Positions 12,538 to 25,905 of a stretch of 64,000 nt of DNA are shown piece after piece (the stretch's first letter is position 1; the number at the start of each line of letters is the position of its first letter). Below the pieces are notes generated by a model, which saw only the letters and a list, made by a program, of their open reading frames with translations, did not search any database and was not told where the DNA came from. The stretch comes from Cruorifilaria tuberocauda (Eukaryota; Nematoda; Chromadorea; Rhabditida; Onchocercidae): contig JABVXU010000013.1 of assembly GCA_013365365.1 (NCBI GenBank), positions 186,001 to 250,000 of the forward strand, in the 5' to 3' direction. The position numbers were made by a program, and so were the translations under genes.

Positions 12538-15239
12538 AATGTTTTACGGAATGATTTTACAAAAAGTAAGCTACTGAACTGTGACCCAAGAGAAGGTAAT
12601 TTAATTTTTTCCATACAGTATACTGACTGGTGATAATTTAAATTTTAGAATAGCAGAAGTGAATCGAAACTATTATCAGTGTATATATAAGGAATTTGAT
12701 GAATAGATTAATGGCATTAAATGATTATCACCCAAACGGAAAACAAAAAATTTAGCATTATACTTCCTTTGTTCTATGCCCTGGATAGAATCAAGTATTC
12801 AGTAGATATGGAATGGTCTAACTTTACTTACTCTTCAGATTTTAAGCTATTCCAGAACTTTCTGGAAGTATCATGGCAAATCAAGGCATATGATATAAAT
12901 TCTCTCCTGTCAATGATACGGCGAAATGGTGTGATAGAACGGGTAGATATCAAGCCTTAGTATCAAGGTGCAGAATGGATGGATGAACATGGAGAGAAGA
13001 GGGAGGGCAGCTTAGCTTAATGAATTGTTCTTTCCAAGTATAATTTTGTAGCTCAAATAGATATTGAAATATCAGTTGTGAATTAACTTTTAATTTAATA
13101 TAAATTATCTACTGGTGCAGCATAAAGCATTGTACAGATGATTAAGATCTCATTTAATTAATTAATCATCTTATTAATCTCTATACCACTTTTCTTAATT
13201 ATTAATCATGTTTCTTTTTAATACGGACAGCAGTTCATGTAACACAGCAACACTTTCTTTACGTTAAATTCGAATGAATAATTTACTCCTAATGAAATTT
13301 TTTTGTAGAATACTTCAGCTATTTTTCACTTTGAATTCTTCATAGCTAGCAAACTTCTAAATTCTACTCATTTCTAAATTTCATCAAAAAGGTTTTATTT
13401 TTTCCCGTCATTTAAACGGTATAAAATTCTCTTTTGCTTTAGCTAATTGCACAACTGAATGTGAACTTACTACCGAACGATTAAAGGATTCTTGTGACAT
13501 TCATCAAATGCTATCAATGGCAGTGAATTTTTTTATGATTTACAAAAGGTACATGGTGAAAGGATGATTATAAATTTTCGACATTACATTGTATTGAAAG
13601 GCTTCAATGAATTTACAAATATATAACATTAAAAAGTAAGGAACATTTAGAAAGGATTTTAGTGAGAAAAGTGATTAATTGCATTTCTTAAATAATTGAT
13701 TTCACAATTCTAATAAGATATCTAGTAATTTTATATTTATATTTCATCATCTATTTTGACCAATTTCTATTGTTGACTTCGGATCGGCTCAGGTCGCGAA
13801 TTGTTTAAGATTTAGTTATTTCGACCGTCAAAAACTGAACATTGAATACAAAATTAATCAAAATACAAATAAAATACAAGACAGTAATTTTTGATTTACC
13901 CTTTTTCTTACTCATCCAAAATCTAACAATTTCTTTTTTTTAATTAACAAAAACTATCTTTTTAGAAGAAATATAAACAAAATGTCGGTAGATTTGCTCA
14001 AACTGTACTAAACTAAAAATTTTGAGAATCCGAACAACCCGTACCTCAAAATTCAATTGCTACCCCCAAGTTCATGATTATTTTTCAATAATCATTTTTC
14101 ATGCCAAAGAGGAAAGATTACCAATATTGCAGTTGCACTGAAATATTGGCCAATTTTATCACAATAACTGTGAGATACAAGATTTATAATTGTTAATTAG
14201 AATATCAATGTGATAAGCCTCAGATATATTTCATACAAACATAAGTAGTATATGAATGTATAGGATGAGCAGTGAAAATTATGGAAATAAGCTTCGTAAT
14301 GCCAAATAAAATGGAAACTTTTCAAAGGTAAAAGTATGATTCAAAAAATGATGAAATAAATGAGTGAATGAATTGAATTTAATTAGGAATGGACTAGATT
14401 GTATATTATATTCTGAGTATTATACAGTTATACTTTAGAAAAAAATCAAGAGAAGATAATAAGTAAGTTCCAGAATAAAGGATATTTTGCATTGGAGAAA
14501 AGCCTTCATTCATCAAATTAGAGAGAACTATTGTTAAGATATGTCTACCTTGAAAATTCAGTATAAATTCACATTACAAATACAGAATTTCAGACCTCAA
14601 AATTTAGTGACACTTTTTTCCCATACTTTTCTGTCCTACTCCTTCTTATTTTCTATCTTTGAAGAGTCGAGAATAGCAAAAAAAGCTTTTCTAAGCTTTG
14701 TTTCATAAATATTCAATTCCATGAAAAGAATACCGGTTTATTGGCATACATGTATTTTCATCATTGAATCATCGGTAAAGATTGTGGAAATATTCTCACG
14801 TACCTATCATTTTATGCATAATTTTTCAAATTAATTAGTTCGGCTTTCATTAATGACTTCTTCGAATTAATTGAATGGATTGTTTTTTCAGAAGGAATTG
14901 GCTATAATTTCCACATTATGTCGATAAATAAGCAAGCTTCTTACCAAAGAAGATTTCAATTTTTAGAAATTTCAAAAATTGATTAACCTTACTCGGAAAT
15001 TTCAATTGTTATTCATTAAAACTTAACTGGTTACTTGTGACTGTTGCTTAGAACTATTTTGTCAACTGATCCATCTAGTTGAGCTGAACTGAAGCACTGA
15101 ACGAGTAAGAATCTTAATTTTGATAGGGGAACAGTGATAACACACGCCCGACTTAAGGCTATTAAAAATTAAATTGCGGATAGCATTTCCGGGTGAAGTG
15201 GACAAATCGAACCGATAGGCTAGACCACTTCATTTTAAC
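12538..15239. other. intergenic region between the GPCR and BPI genes
   Basis: 3' flank of the GPCR gene (+) and of the convergent BPI gene (-). An ATG-initiated 79-codon frame at 12,721-12,960 has fairly balanced codons (for example EWSNFTYSSDFKLFQNFLEV) but no splice signals and no recognised domain. It could be a small exon or chance in the 3' UTR. The rest is AT-rich with nothing else supportable. Confidence 0.5.
15194..15232 (-). other. short hairpin just downstream of the BPI stop
   Basis: Eight-base arms, tgaagtgg (15194-15201) and ccacttca (15225-15232), flank a 23-base loop that begins 8 bases after the stop codon at 15,240. It lies in the 3' UTR. Function is unknown and it may be chance. 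Confidence 0.4.
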
Positions 15240-18200
15240 CTATTGCAACAAAGCTGCCGTTGAGTTGACACTGTCGTAATAGTCGAAATCATTGCTTTCT
15301 GCAATTGAATCCTTAGAACAATTCTGATCGAAGCAAAAATCGATCGTTATCCTCATCCGATCCTTCTCAAATATCACATCTGCTGATTTTTGGGTAAAAT
15401 CAAACAAAATCGGCATTTTTATACCTGAAAACGAATAGGAAAATATGTAAGCCTTTAACAGCCTATTCTAAGAGATATCGCATAAAATAAGTTCTTCATT
15501 TGGAAATTTTGCACAATTTGATAAAAGTGTGAGCAAAGAATAAATCTGAAAGCTGTAGAAAAAAATCGGTATCAATTTTACCTTCACTAAGTTTCTTTGC
15601 TACATCATCGGCAATTAGTAATTCATTTAGGGCGCTGACAAGGAATTCCAGGCTAGTTTCATCAATGCCATCGATCAAACTCATCACATCGAAAATTTTG
15701 AATTTATCAATTCGCATCTCCGATGTGAAAGAATAATTTTGAAAAGTGCTTTTTTCTAGTTTCAATTCGGCCATCATACCGGATGTTAAGAATCGACGTG
15801 TCTGTTCACCTTGCTGCAATTTCTGATGCATTTTCTCTCTCTCTCTTATGAATGTAAATAATTATCCTTTGATTCTTCTCCTTCTCTCTCTCTTTCTTTT
15901 TTGAAGTGTAGCCATGAATGAATGAATGAATGAATTAGAATTTGAAAAGATTAAACAAGATTTTATGAATGATTATAATAAAAGAGAAAGTTGAGTTCAT
16001 AATAACCAGCAATTTTAGAAACCTACTTGCACAAATGCATCCACCTGACTCCAAATTACAATTATTCCTTTATTCTGTTCAAACCGAACTCTTGGATAAG
16101 TGGTCGTATGCGATTTAATTTGTACCATACCACCCGGATACTGAGTACTTAAAGCTGAAACCTAAGTCTATATGTGATGGAAAATTATGATTTCATGTTA
16201 TCTATGAAAAGTGAAACTAAAAGAGAATGGAATTTTGAACTTTAAATGTTTCCGGATAGAGTTATTTATAATTGAACAACTGATTACAGTATTAAAGGTT
16301 TAAGTAGATGATAACATGGAAATCTTAAGAACGTTAATTCAGCCAGCAGCTTACATTTCAATATAGATGCAATTGAAAGAAGCAGAAGATAACTGGCTTC
16401 ATTAACCTTGATCTGACAATATTCCAAGAAAATTTTCTGCGAAACAAACTTACCAGGAAACAAAGTGCCAGCACAAATATCCTCGGCACCACATTCGGTC
16501 CTTAAGTAACCTTCCAAAACTGTATTATTAATGCTTTCTTTACTTATTTCATAATCAAAATCATGATACTGATCCATCCAGTAGAGCAAGCTGGCCAGTG
16601 TATAGTTAGACATTGTGAATTCAAGCATTGCTTGACTTCCCGGGGTATCCATTATTATTGGTATTGATGGAAAAGGTAATCGAAAATCGTTGAGCCTATT
16701 AAGACCTGAATGGAATTACTGAAATATGAAAGCTGAAATTTGATAAATAAAATTTGCAGTATTCCATTTTATTTCCAAGCATTCCAATAAATTTAAGCTT
16801 TAGTGTAAGTCGAAACTTGATCCTAATGCTTTAACTTACCTTGTTTTACAATACTGAATGCATTGCCACGATGCTTCAGTTCAATTGCATTAGGTGAATA
16901 ATGTATCTGATCAATCAAGCCATAATTCAGGAAGTATTGATCAAATAATACTCCGCTCATGGGAGTATTCATCAGACGATTTGAAATGATTGGTACAAGT
17001 TCCGTATTGAAACTTGAACATATTATCTAAAACTTATCTTGTTTAAATACTCTAAACATATATTTAATTTTGACTTTAATGTATTCTCAATCTTAATTTG
17101 TCTGAAACAATATCTGAAATTTGCATTTAATATTCAAATATATACATATAAAATGTTACGGTATTGAATTCTATCACGCCTGAAAAACTTTGAAAATAAA
17201 GTAAAGCTAACCATTTCGATTCGTTCACTAATGAAGCGATCAATTTGAGGATAGTAATTGACTAGAAGTAAAGGATCAGTTTCACTAAAATTCATCACAA
17301 CATTGCCAGGTGAGAGCGTACATTTTTGTAGATCTGTCCGAAGATGACCATCAAGGTTGATGGCAGCCACAAAGAACGATTTCACTTTTGCACTGCAATT
17401 AATTAACCGTTATTTTAAAAACTCTTATAGCATTTATCGAATTTAATTAAATTCTGCAAGTGAGATTTTAAGACTTATTTTGATAATTTTTACTAAATTT
17501 TAATTATTTCTTTTTTATATGACAATACATATCAGACAACAAAAACTATTGATTGATTTCAAAAAACAATAATCGGTTGAACGCTGATCAAATTTCAGAA
17601 ATAAATGTGAAATTTAATTGATTTTCTTTACAACTCCTAGATCTCTTTAGCTCACAATAACTTTCGAATAAGTGTTTAAACAAGCAAAATAAATTTGTAT
17701 ATCCCATTTAAAGATATTATTATGAATTGTTGTTCTCTCAGGACGAATAATTACTGCAACGAAATTCAAGCAATTAAAAAGTTTTGATACAGAAAACTGA
17801 TACCTTATCATATTATCAGTGCTTCAAAATAATTGAAGAATGAAAAATAACTGTGGAAAAATATTAGCAACACTTTGTAAAATCAAAAAGCTTAAAATTC
17901 ACAAGGTTTTGAATGAAACTCAGAATTTTTGCACCTGTCAATTTGAAGTATGGCAGATCCATAAAAGTCACCAGTAGGGCTGGAAAATTTGAAAAATGTA
18001 CCAATCGAGAGATTCAGATGGGAACCCTGAAAAATTCTTCAGCTTGATTCTAGAAAATTTTTAACATTGTATTAATTTGTATAGCAGTAGGAAGATAATG
18101 AGAATTCTTATTATATTAAATACTTACAGATTTGATTGCATAATTCTCACAAAAAGCAATTTCTATAAAAGAAATACGACAGAATGATTTATCTAACGAT

Positions 18201-19364
18201 GAAGAAAAATGTTCCAAAAAAAAGAAATCACCATCCAAATGATGCCCTGTCCAGGGACAATAAATAACCGTGATTTGAATATTTTCGAATCATAATCAAT
18301 AGCTTTCGTTGAGATGAGACCAAATGTTACCTAAAGTTTTTCTAATGACTTCAAACTAAGAGAAATAAAAATGAATGAAAGTATGTTATGAATGCAAAAT
18401 TAATTCGTCTAATCGCGCTTACTTATACACAGGTTATTAAGGAGTAATGCATCAATGTTCAATTGATAAATATAACAGAGAATCATATGAATTCGCAAAT
18501 ATAATCATATGAACTCTCAAAAATAACATCTTGCAATTTTGGAAATTCAAAGTATAATTCAGGAAATTGGAATGATCAAATGATCAATAATGAAATATAG
18601 AATTTAATTGAAATGAAAAGAGATAATTTTACTGAAACCTCGTTTGTAAGTGGTGCAGAAAAATTGAAAATAATTTCGCCATGATGCATAAACCTATTCA
18701 CGCGTTCCTTCAGGTAATCAGCCAATAAATCCAAAGCTCTCTGATTTATTCGTGTGACAAAACCCGCATTTGTGTCTGATTTCGTGAAGAAGCTATCTGA
18801 AAGCAATTTTATTTCAAACTTCTTAGTTAATTCATCATTTCATTTTATAACTCTATCTGGATCAAAGATCACCGTCACAAGATGATTAAAAAACTTTCAC
18901 ACATGACCAGTTTTATCATCCATAATTTTTGCTCGTTCATAATTGATATCACATAGATATCAGATAAATGTTATTGTTTAATCATCGCTATTATCAGAAA
19001 GTACCATGGAACAAGAAAGAAAACAAGAATTTGAATTTGCTGGGACCTGGAACAAATTGTCACCCATGACCTATCCATTCACAACAGAATTGTGGGCTCA
19101 CTTCATTTGGGATTGAAGAAATTAAAGGGATAGAATTGATAAGAGCCATCAAAAATGCATCTATTTGCTTGCTATTTCCGCATGCAAAAAATGATAAAAA
19201 GAAATTTTTTCTGATGATTAGTGCCTGACACAAAGAAGATTATCCCACTTACCACAATAATGAAAATTTTTTTTAATTAATCGGAAAAACTTACTTGCTG
19301 GAGAATGTGAATTTGTAAGGACACTGTACAGTTGTAATGAAACAATAATTAGGTGTAAAATCAT
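15240..19364 (-). CDS. secreted BPI/LBP/CETP-family lipid-binding protein
   Basis: Ten exons on the minus strand: 19364-19295, 18796-18633, 18330-18232, 18026-17935, 17392-17212, 17026-16840, 16705-16454, 16154-16027, 15822-15582 and 15424-15240, giving 532 aa with all phases consistent. Family members bind lipids or lipopolysaccharide in two barrel-like halves and act outside the cell. What is seen: an N-terminal signal peptide (MILHLIIVSLQLYSVLT); the early motif AGFVTRINQRALDLLADYL, matching the start of the BPI N-domain; two cysteines (KCTLSPGN and IICSSFN) placed like the family disulphide; and a C-terminal KKLSEGIKMP matching the KL-EGFPLP signature of BPI C-domains. Length is close to mammalian BPI plus loops. 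The second-exon donor could alternatively lie 9 bases earlier. A putative extra cassette lies in the third intron. The physiological ligand is unknown. Confidence 0.9.
15914..15935. repeat. (GAAT)n short tandem
   Basis: About five GAAT units in the intron between the eighth and ninth BPI exons. A CT-rich tract (15834-15895) lies next to it on the + strand, which is the purine side of this intron on the transcript. Confidence 0.8.
18128..18162 (-). other. possible 35-nt poison cassette exon in the BPI intron
   Basis: On the minus strand a consensus acceptor (tttcttttatag) and a consensus donor (gtaagtattt) bracket exactly 35 bases. The main transcript is in phase without it (18232 joined to 18026). 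Including it would shift the frame and give a stop a few codons into the next exon. It may be an NMD-coupled cassette or a decoy pair of sites. Confidence 0.35.
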
Positions 19365-22300
19365 TTTGTTTCTTCAACTGTACCAAGGCCAAGACTCTTC
19401 TGGCCTTTGTAATCCAAAAGGATCTTTTTTATAGGGTTTAGAATGTTAACGTTTATTGATAACGTTGACAAGGATATTAACGATGTTGATGGTGATGATG
19501 ATGATGATAATGGTGATGTATAAAAACAATGGTTGCAATGATTGAATCCTTGATAATTCGGCAATTGTGATGAAAGCGATTAAAATGACAGTGATAATGA
19601 AAATATTAATGTCAGTTAAAATAATTAGCTTCTTCGAAACAATCAATCCAGCAAAAAATTAGCATAACTTGACAGAAACAATCCGTCAAGCGATGATAAC
19701 ATCAATAAGCTTTTAACGCATACTAAATAAATTGCGATGCTGAAATAAGCATTCAACAAAATCAACCAGTGATAAGAGGAGAAAGATAAAAACAGCATGA
19801 ATTAGCGATCATCCCCTCTTTTAAGAAATATATTTAGAAAAGTCCTAATCTATCAATCAAATGCGCTTTGCGCAAATTGTTCCTCTCCAAAGAACAGGAT
19901 AACTCAAACGATAGTTTCACAAAACATATCGATGAAAATGTTGTTCCGAAAAATCAATTGAATTTAGTTCCTTCCTTTCCCTTTTTTACCGAAACGATTG
20001 CAGGAAAAGTGTAGTCCAGAAAGTCGGACACTCAAGAAAGTTCCACTAAAATATTGATGAACAATGAAACGGTGCACAATTCAAAATTGGTGTATTAGCA
20101 ATTGATTAAAAAACTATACCTCATTGTTCTATTGTATCAGTACTTTTAAGATCACAGTTTTTACAACCTCAAAAAGAGTTAATTACTGTCTTGTTTGTTA
20201 AAAAGAAGCCTTGTTTGCTGGATAAAACATTATTAAACTATAGCCTAAAATAAATTTTAAAACAATACTTTGATTAATAAAATAGATTAGATTTCGGTTT
20301 CAAATTTAAATTTTTTACACATAGTTCAAAATAATCAGATAACAGTTATTGCATCTTTTAACAAAATCTAATAAGTTTATGGGTAAGTTATCACATCGAA
20401 AAAGATTTCCGAAAATGAAAATAGTAATTTCAATGGAATGGAAAGTCCCATCGAAGATTTCAAAACATTTATTGAGGAAGAATCTAAAAGTGATAAAAAT
20501 TGACGAATCTATTTAATAAATTCTATAAAATTTTATGACCCATCTGAATTCAAACGTTAGTCCTCCTACATGATCCCTTCAAATTCAGTGATCCTACTTC
20601 TCTCTCATAAAGATTTTCATTTCATTTTCCATTTACAGATTTAAATTCTTCTTAGTTTTTTCTTCTTGGTAAACTAGCTTCTTAGTTTACTTCCTTGGTT
20701 TCCTAGCTTACAGTAAATACCAGAAATGTACAAATTCCTAAGGATGGGAACCATCACACAACAAAATTCAGAATAATCAACGAATCATCATCACTTTTAC
20801 AAATCTTTATTTTGCAGAATTTTTCCTTTTTCTTCGATTCTCAGCAAAATTAATCTCAAAATCAAGTCACAACTCAAGTTAGTATCTCAAATCTTTTTCT
20901 TTTCATTTGGAATTTAAACTATACGATAATAAAAATTAGACTTCTATTTTACTGTAAGTTAAATTTATAATTGGAAATACCTGTTCATTTTTCTTTTTTT
21001 TTTTTAAATATCAATTCAGGAATTAATGAAGGCTAAGCGAGACCATGAAAAAAGAGAGAAAACGAGAAAAGCAAATGATATCTTCAGATTAGATTTTTGA
21101 GATCAGCGAGAGAAGACGCTGATTGAAATTCAGTAATTGGGAATTTGTCAAATACAATTTTCTAATTATACGACCTAAATAAATAATAGACTATTACTAA
21201 ATGATACCAAAACGATCATAAAATTTTAATGAAAAATGCAATATAACTTGATGAAGCATGACAAAATTTTAAAAATTTTTTAAAACATTCAAAATTTAAT
21301 TTTACTGAAAGTGAAAAACATAAATTTATTAAAACAGCTGTGTGTAAAATTACGAATTATGGAATTTGTAACAAAATATTTACAGCATCTAGAAAATTTC
21401 AAAGTACTGATGCTTTCTTATATTTCAAAAAGCTTAAGTATTGATATGAAGATTGCGCCAAGCTTATATGGTGATAATGATAGAAGGATCTATTCAGGTT
21501 TAACCTAAACGATTTCTCGACCAAAAGCGAAGTGAGAAACTTTGGAAATGAATGGGAAAAAAGTTTTATTTTTTTTATTTCGAAAAACAGGTTCAAATGC
21601 CTTTATGGTAAATAATCAGCAAACAAGATTTGAAGCTCTTATTGTTGATTATGGCGCTATTATGCCATCTTTTTTTTATTTCCTTCCATTCTTTTCTCTC
21701 TACCTAAAAAAGGCGCATTTAATCGCTTTGTTTTACAAATCATTTTTTACTTCATTTAAATAAAGAACAATTGTTAAAGCAAATCTCATAAAGCTCCCTT
21801 TAAAGAACTTTTTCTGTAAGTTGAAATCAATGAAAAACTGTTGAGATATAACTGTCGAGATATAATTTCATATGGAAATTTATAGATTCATTAAGGACAG
21901 AATACAATACAATGGTTCAATAAGATACTCCACTTAATTTACCTATACCTATATTACTTTTACAATAGTTCATAAGGTATGCATTATCACTGATTCCTTT
22001 GACGTCCGTGAAATCATTCAATTAGTAAGTAATACTTTTTTATTGTCTGTAACTCAGTGCTTTTCTTCGCTATGATATTGGAAAGAAAAGAAAAAGAGAA
22101 GAGTGATAGGAAAGAGATTTGAAGTGATAACACCGGAAAGAGCAATTTATCATTTCCTTTGTTCACGAATATTATTTGTTTAATTACAATAAAGGTTATC
22201 AAAAACACTTCTTACTTCTAGTGAATGTAATCAGATGTCGGATAAGTAAGAATAGAGCTTTAGAGATGCAGCGTGGTAGAGTTTAATGAAGAAAGGTGTG

Positions 22301-22460
22301 GAAGGAAGGATGAAAATGAGAGGATGGATAACGAAGGAAGAGAGAAATTGGAGAAGAGAGTATTGAAAGTAAAGAAAGGGTAGAAATAGGTGGGATAAAA
22401 GTGGAGTAGTCGTGAGGGTGCAGCGTAACGTTCGTAATGAAGCAATGAAGTCCACTTGAA
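19365..22460. other. intergenic region, no supported gene
   Basis: This region holds the upstream flank of the BPI gene and then AT-rich DNA. A GAT-rich microsatellite lies at about 19480-19518. ORFs of 60-75 codons on both strands overlap each other, are low-complexity and have no supporting splice or start context. Confidence 0.55.
19480..19518. repeat. (GAT)n-rich imperfect microsatellite
   Basis: Runs of gatgatgatgatgatgataa and ggtgatg in the upstream flank of the BPI gene. Confidence 0.8.
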
Positions 22461-22637
22461 TCAGCGACAGTGAAGTGGCGGATAAGGAGACTGGTGGGTG
22501 GGATGATGAGACTGGATAAGTGAGTTGGGAAGTACTTCTTTACTCAGCGCGGAGTGGGGAGCGGGAGCGGGGAGAAAGGGAGAGCGGGGTGGTAGTAGAG
22601 CCCGTGGTGCGGTTTCTCTCGCTCCACGCAGAACCGG
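22461..22637 (+). promoter_or_regulatory. GC-rich island, candidate promoter/5' UTR
   Basis: Against an AT-rich background this stretch is strikingly G+C-rich, with G-runs (gcgggagcggggag, agcggggtggtag) and several CpGs (ccccgcggcgg just after it). It ends at an ATG that opens a short frame with a consensus donor. The composition suggests a promoter or 5' exon. The minus strand is also open for about 64 codons here but begins without an ATG. Confidence 0.4.
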
Positions 22638-23669
22638 ATGCCCCGCGGCGGACAACTCAAAACGGCAAACGTTGGAGGAGATGTGAGTGGTAGTAGTGTT
22701 ATCTTGTTGTATCAGTACACTAACGCATAAATATTTTTCTTCTACGGAAAAAGAGTACGAAACAAAAATACGAAAATGAAATTCCAGAAATTTTGTGAAA
22801 TTTTAGCAAAAAAATTAATGTGTTTTCCGACTAATTCCTTATTTATCCCCCTCTCTCTCTCTCTATCAAATTCACCCATTAATCAGAAACAAATTTCTCT
22901 GAATATGAAATATATTTGGATAAAAAGCAAAAGAGAGGATAATTATTATCAAGTAGCAAATTTTATTGGTAATTTTATGCTTTTTTAAAAATCTTCAATT
23001 ACCTCATTTAAAAGGAACCTTCTAAAATAACTCTTTTGACTTCAATATGCTTTCGTAACTTTTAACTTTCTCTCTTGATAAAATTCTAAAAAAAATTGAA
23101 TTAGCAATACATATTGAAGAAGAAGAAAGAAATTTCAGCAATGAAAATATTACATGGAGAGTAACTTTTAAAACAATTGGATGAAAGACTTTGTTCGACT
23201 TTAATTGCCATAAACTTCCTTCCCTCTTTTCTGTCATTTCCACTTTTTCTTCAACTGTACCTTCCATATCTAAACTTCATTTTTTTCGAAATAATCATGA
23301 ACACTGATGAATTCAAAGTGAAATTGATGTAGCATATCTTCATTTGTTATCATCCAGTTTTCCCGGTTTTTCAAGAATCATTCTGCTTTCATATAAATTT
23401 AAACTATCACTTCAATAGAAATCACTGATGAAAGCAGAACTTACAATTCAAAGATACAACCGATCATTAGCAAAAAAAAATTTTTTTGTTCTCCTGCAAA
23501 ATCTTACTCTCCAAACAGCGGAAAATATTTTTAGATGTGCCTTCGCGGGTCTGCAAATATCCATTACCACATTGAGCATTATCATGCGCAAGAAGAAGCA
23601 ACGGGGCTACTGTCTTCATTTGGTGAAAACAATATCAATCAAGCTGATAAAAGTGATAAGAGAAAATGA
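22638..23669 (+). CDS. candidate two-exon micro-gene, unknown 59-aa product
   Basis: Proposed exon 1 is 22638-22682 (MPRGGQLKTANVGGD), ending at a strong donor (gagat|gtgagt). Proposed exon 2 is 23535-23669, behind a strong acceptor (aatatttttag). Both are phase 0, and the second has a hydrophilic, codon-balanced frame (CLRGSANIHYHIEHYHAQEE then a K/D-rich end) terminating in TGA. An AATAAA lies at about 23,832. Alternatively exon 2 is a stand-alone 44-aa gene whose ATG sits directly on a spliced-leader acceptor, or further exons lie between the two. No homologue is recognised. The intron contains a (CT)n tract at about 22849-22864. Confidence 0.35.
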
Positions 23670-25905
23670 ATGATTACAAAGCATAGTTTCTCACTTCTGA
23701 TACCAAATTTTGTTATCAAATTGTTCCGTAATGATACAAATTATACAAGTATACATCTCTGTACATCATAAAGTTTGCATATCTTACCTATCGTTTCATT
23801 GCTTTACATTACTATTTCACTAATTCGTGCCTACAATAAAATATGTATTTATCTTATTTACAAATGTTGTCAGTCAAATATAAACAAGAGAAGTAAGTAA
23901 ATATGAGTCGAAGTATTCCGATTATCGTCAAACAATTGGCGCAAAAAAAGTAACATTTGTATTTATAAACCAAACAAAAGAATGCTTGATAAGATGACAA
24001 TTATCACATGCGCTGTATATGTGAATTATTTTAGGTATGAATCTATTCGCTGATAAATGAATGGTCATTGGGATGGATCATATTTATGATTGATTTCAGT
24101 TGTATCATTATTTCATGACAGTTATCGTCTAAAAACGATTTTATCGCAACCATACAACTTTTGCTCTTCGATGTTTCCATCGGGCGCATACGTCTCGTCT
24201 CTCTGATTGCCGAATGAAGCAAAATAAGCTTTGAAAATAGCAGTACTGGTTCTCAATACGTCGTATTCATTCCTCCTCCCTTCCTTATCATATCCATAAT
24301 GTGGGCAGATACTGAATGATCTTGACATGTGCGTTATGGAGATGTTTTTTGATAAGAAAAAATTTATTACTGACAATAAGAGCAATTATCTAAATGGTAA
24401 TAATGATGGATATGGAAATAAATGTATCATTATTAGGATAGGAGTAGGTACTTGAGTTATCACTTAAATATAAATGAAATACTTGATTACACTGTTTAAA
24501 ATAACAAATTATTTTATTTACTCATATCGCTAGTTTTCTTTATTATTTTTAATTAACTTTTCATTTTATTTTATTAATAAGAGAAATTAAAATTACTTAT
24601 TTCGTTTTTTTCATGAAAATGGACTCATCGTTTGATACCGCTGACAACAATAGGAAATTCGGACCAGTGATAAACATCCGTTCCAGAAGCGCAAGCAATC
24701 GAAGAAAATAATTCATTCTGATTGATAGTAAATTAATCGCACAGTTTGAATCGACAATTCGGCCATCAAAAAGATTGAAGAAGATAATTTAATAAACGAA
24801 ATTATGAACCTGTTCTAATGCAAGATCGTGTGATACGTGAGAATATCGCTATCCATTTTGTTCACTCTGAGATTCATTTTTTTTTTGTTTGACAATCTCA
24901 CGATATTCTTTTGCTGTTTTAATGCAAATAATGAAAGCATTCAGCATTTTCAAAAGCACGGATGATAAGAGTGAAAATAACCAGTTAGCATGCTGAATAC
25001 GAATAATAAAGGACTGAAAGCATTAAATGATCTAACATTGTCAATTTCAAATTATACAACGCATTTTGTAACTTAGCATCTTCGGATTTATCGGCAAGCA
25101 GAACGGAACCGTATTTATAGCTGATAAAATATTACAGTCATTGCAAATCCGGTTTCTTAATCGATCCTTTTCTGTCCCATCATTAAATTGCTTTACTATG
25201 CCTATTTGTTTTCGCTCCTTGCACCCTCACTTTCTCTAAAACCGCCACTTCCTCTTTTATATTTCAAGAATCTTTTATTTGATTTTATGAGTACTGTGTA
25301 TCATTTAATCATTGTAAAAATAAAATCCTTAACTTTGGAATTTCAGTAGATCTGAGTGATTTCCTAAAATATAAAGAGCGAAAACATGGAGTCTGCAAAA
25401 AATCATGAAAATTAAAAGTTTAGGAATTACTGTACATATTTAAACAAATCTTCAAATTTCATATCGGTATAAATGCTACTGCTACTTCACAATTTCACAA
25501 AAATGGGTTAGCAAACATGAACCAATTATTAATATAATCAGAAACAATACGATTAAAATCTTGATGTGCTTTGTAAAAATTAATATTGTGGGCCATTTTT
25601 TAAACATCGACTTTTAAAATTATATTCAAATTTTTAATTTATCTTGGAGAAATGGTTCTAAAATTAAATGGATGGAAATTCACTGGAACAGTAAAAATGA
25701 TTTCTGGATCTTAAATTACACTTAATTATTATGAGGAATCTATCTTACAATAGAACATATATCTCAAAAATATGAGCTTTTTGAACTTCCAGGAAAACGG
25801 TGCATTCAGTTCATCAAACTATTCGTTTAATTTCTATTCGGTTAGTTGTCGTGATATTTGTGATAACTTAACGAAATCGAAAACTTTCTCATATTTCAAA
25901 TGGAG
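23670..25905. other. intergenic region with one small minus-strand ORF
   Basis: Mostly AT-rich sequence between the micro-gene candidate and the 3' end of the TSR gene. Apart from the ORF at 24122-24327, listed separately, I see no exon-like blocks. Confidence 0.5.
24122..24327 (-). CDS. candidate small ORF, 68 aa, unknown
   Basis: An ATG-initiated minus-strand frame of 68 codons with hydrophilic, balanced composition (MSRSFSICPHYGYDKEGRRN at its start, and PDGNIEEQKLYGCDK near the end). Base composition is less AT-rich than the flanks. There are no recognised domain, signal peptide or clear splice sites. It could be a single-exon micro-gene, an exon of an undetected gene, a decayed gene fragment or chance. 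Confidence 0.25.

Noticed and set aside
15190..15240. tRNA-like B-box (ggttcgatt) on the minus strand after the BPI stop
   Set aside because: Spacing from any A-box-like motif is far too short and no acceptor-stem cloverleaf can be drawn; only a simple hairpin remains.
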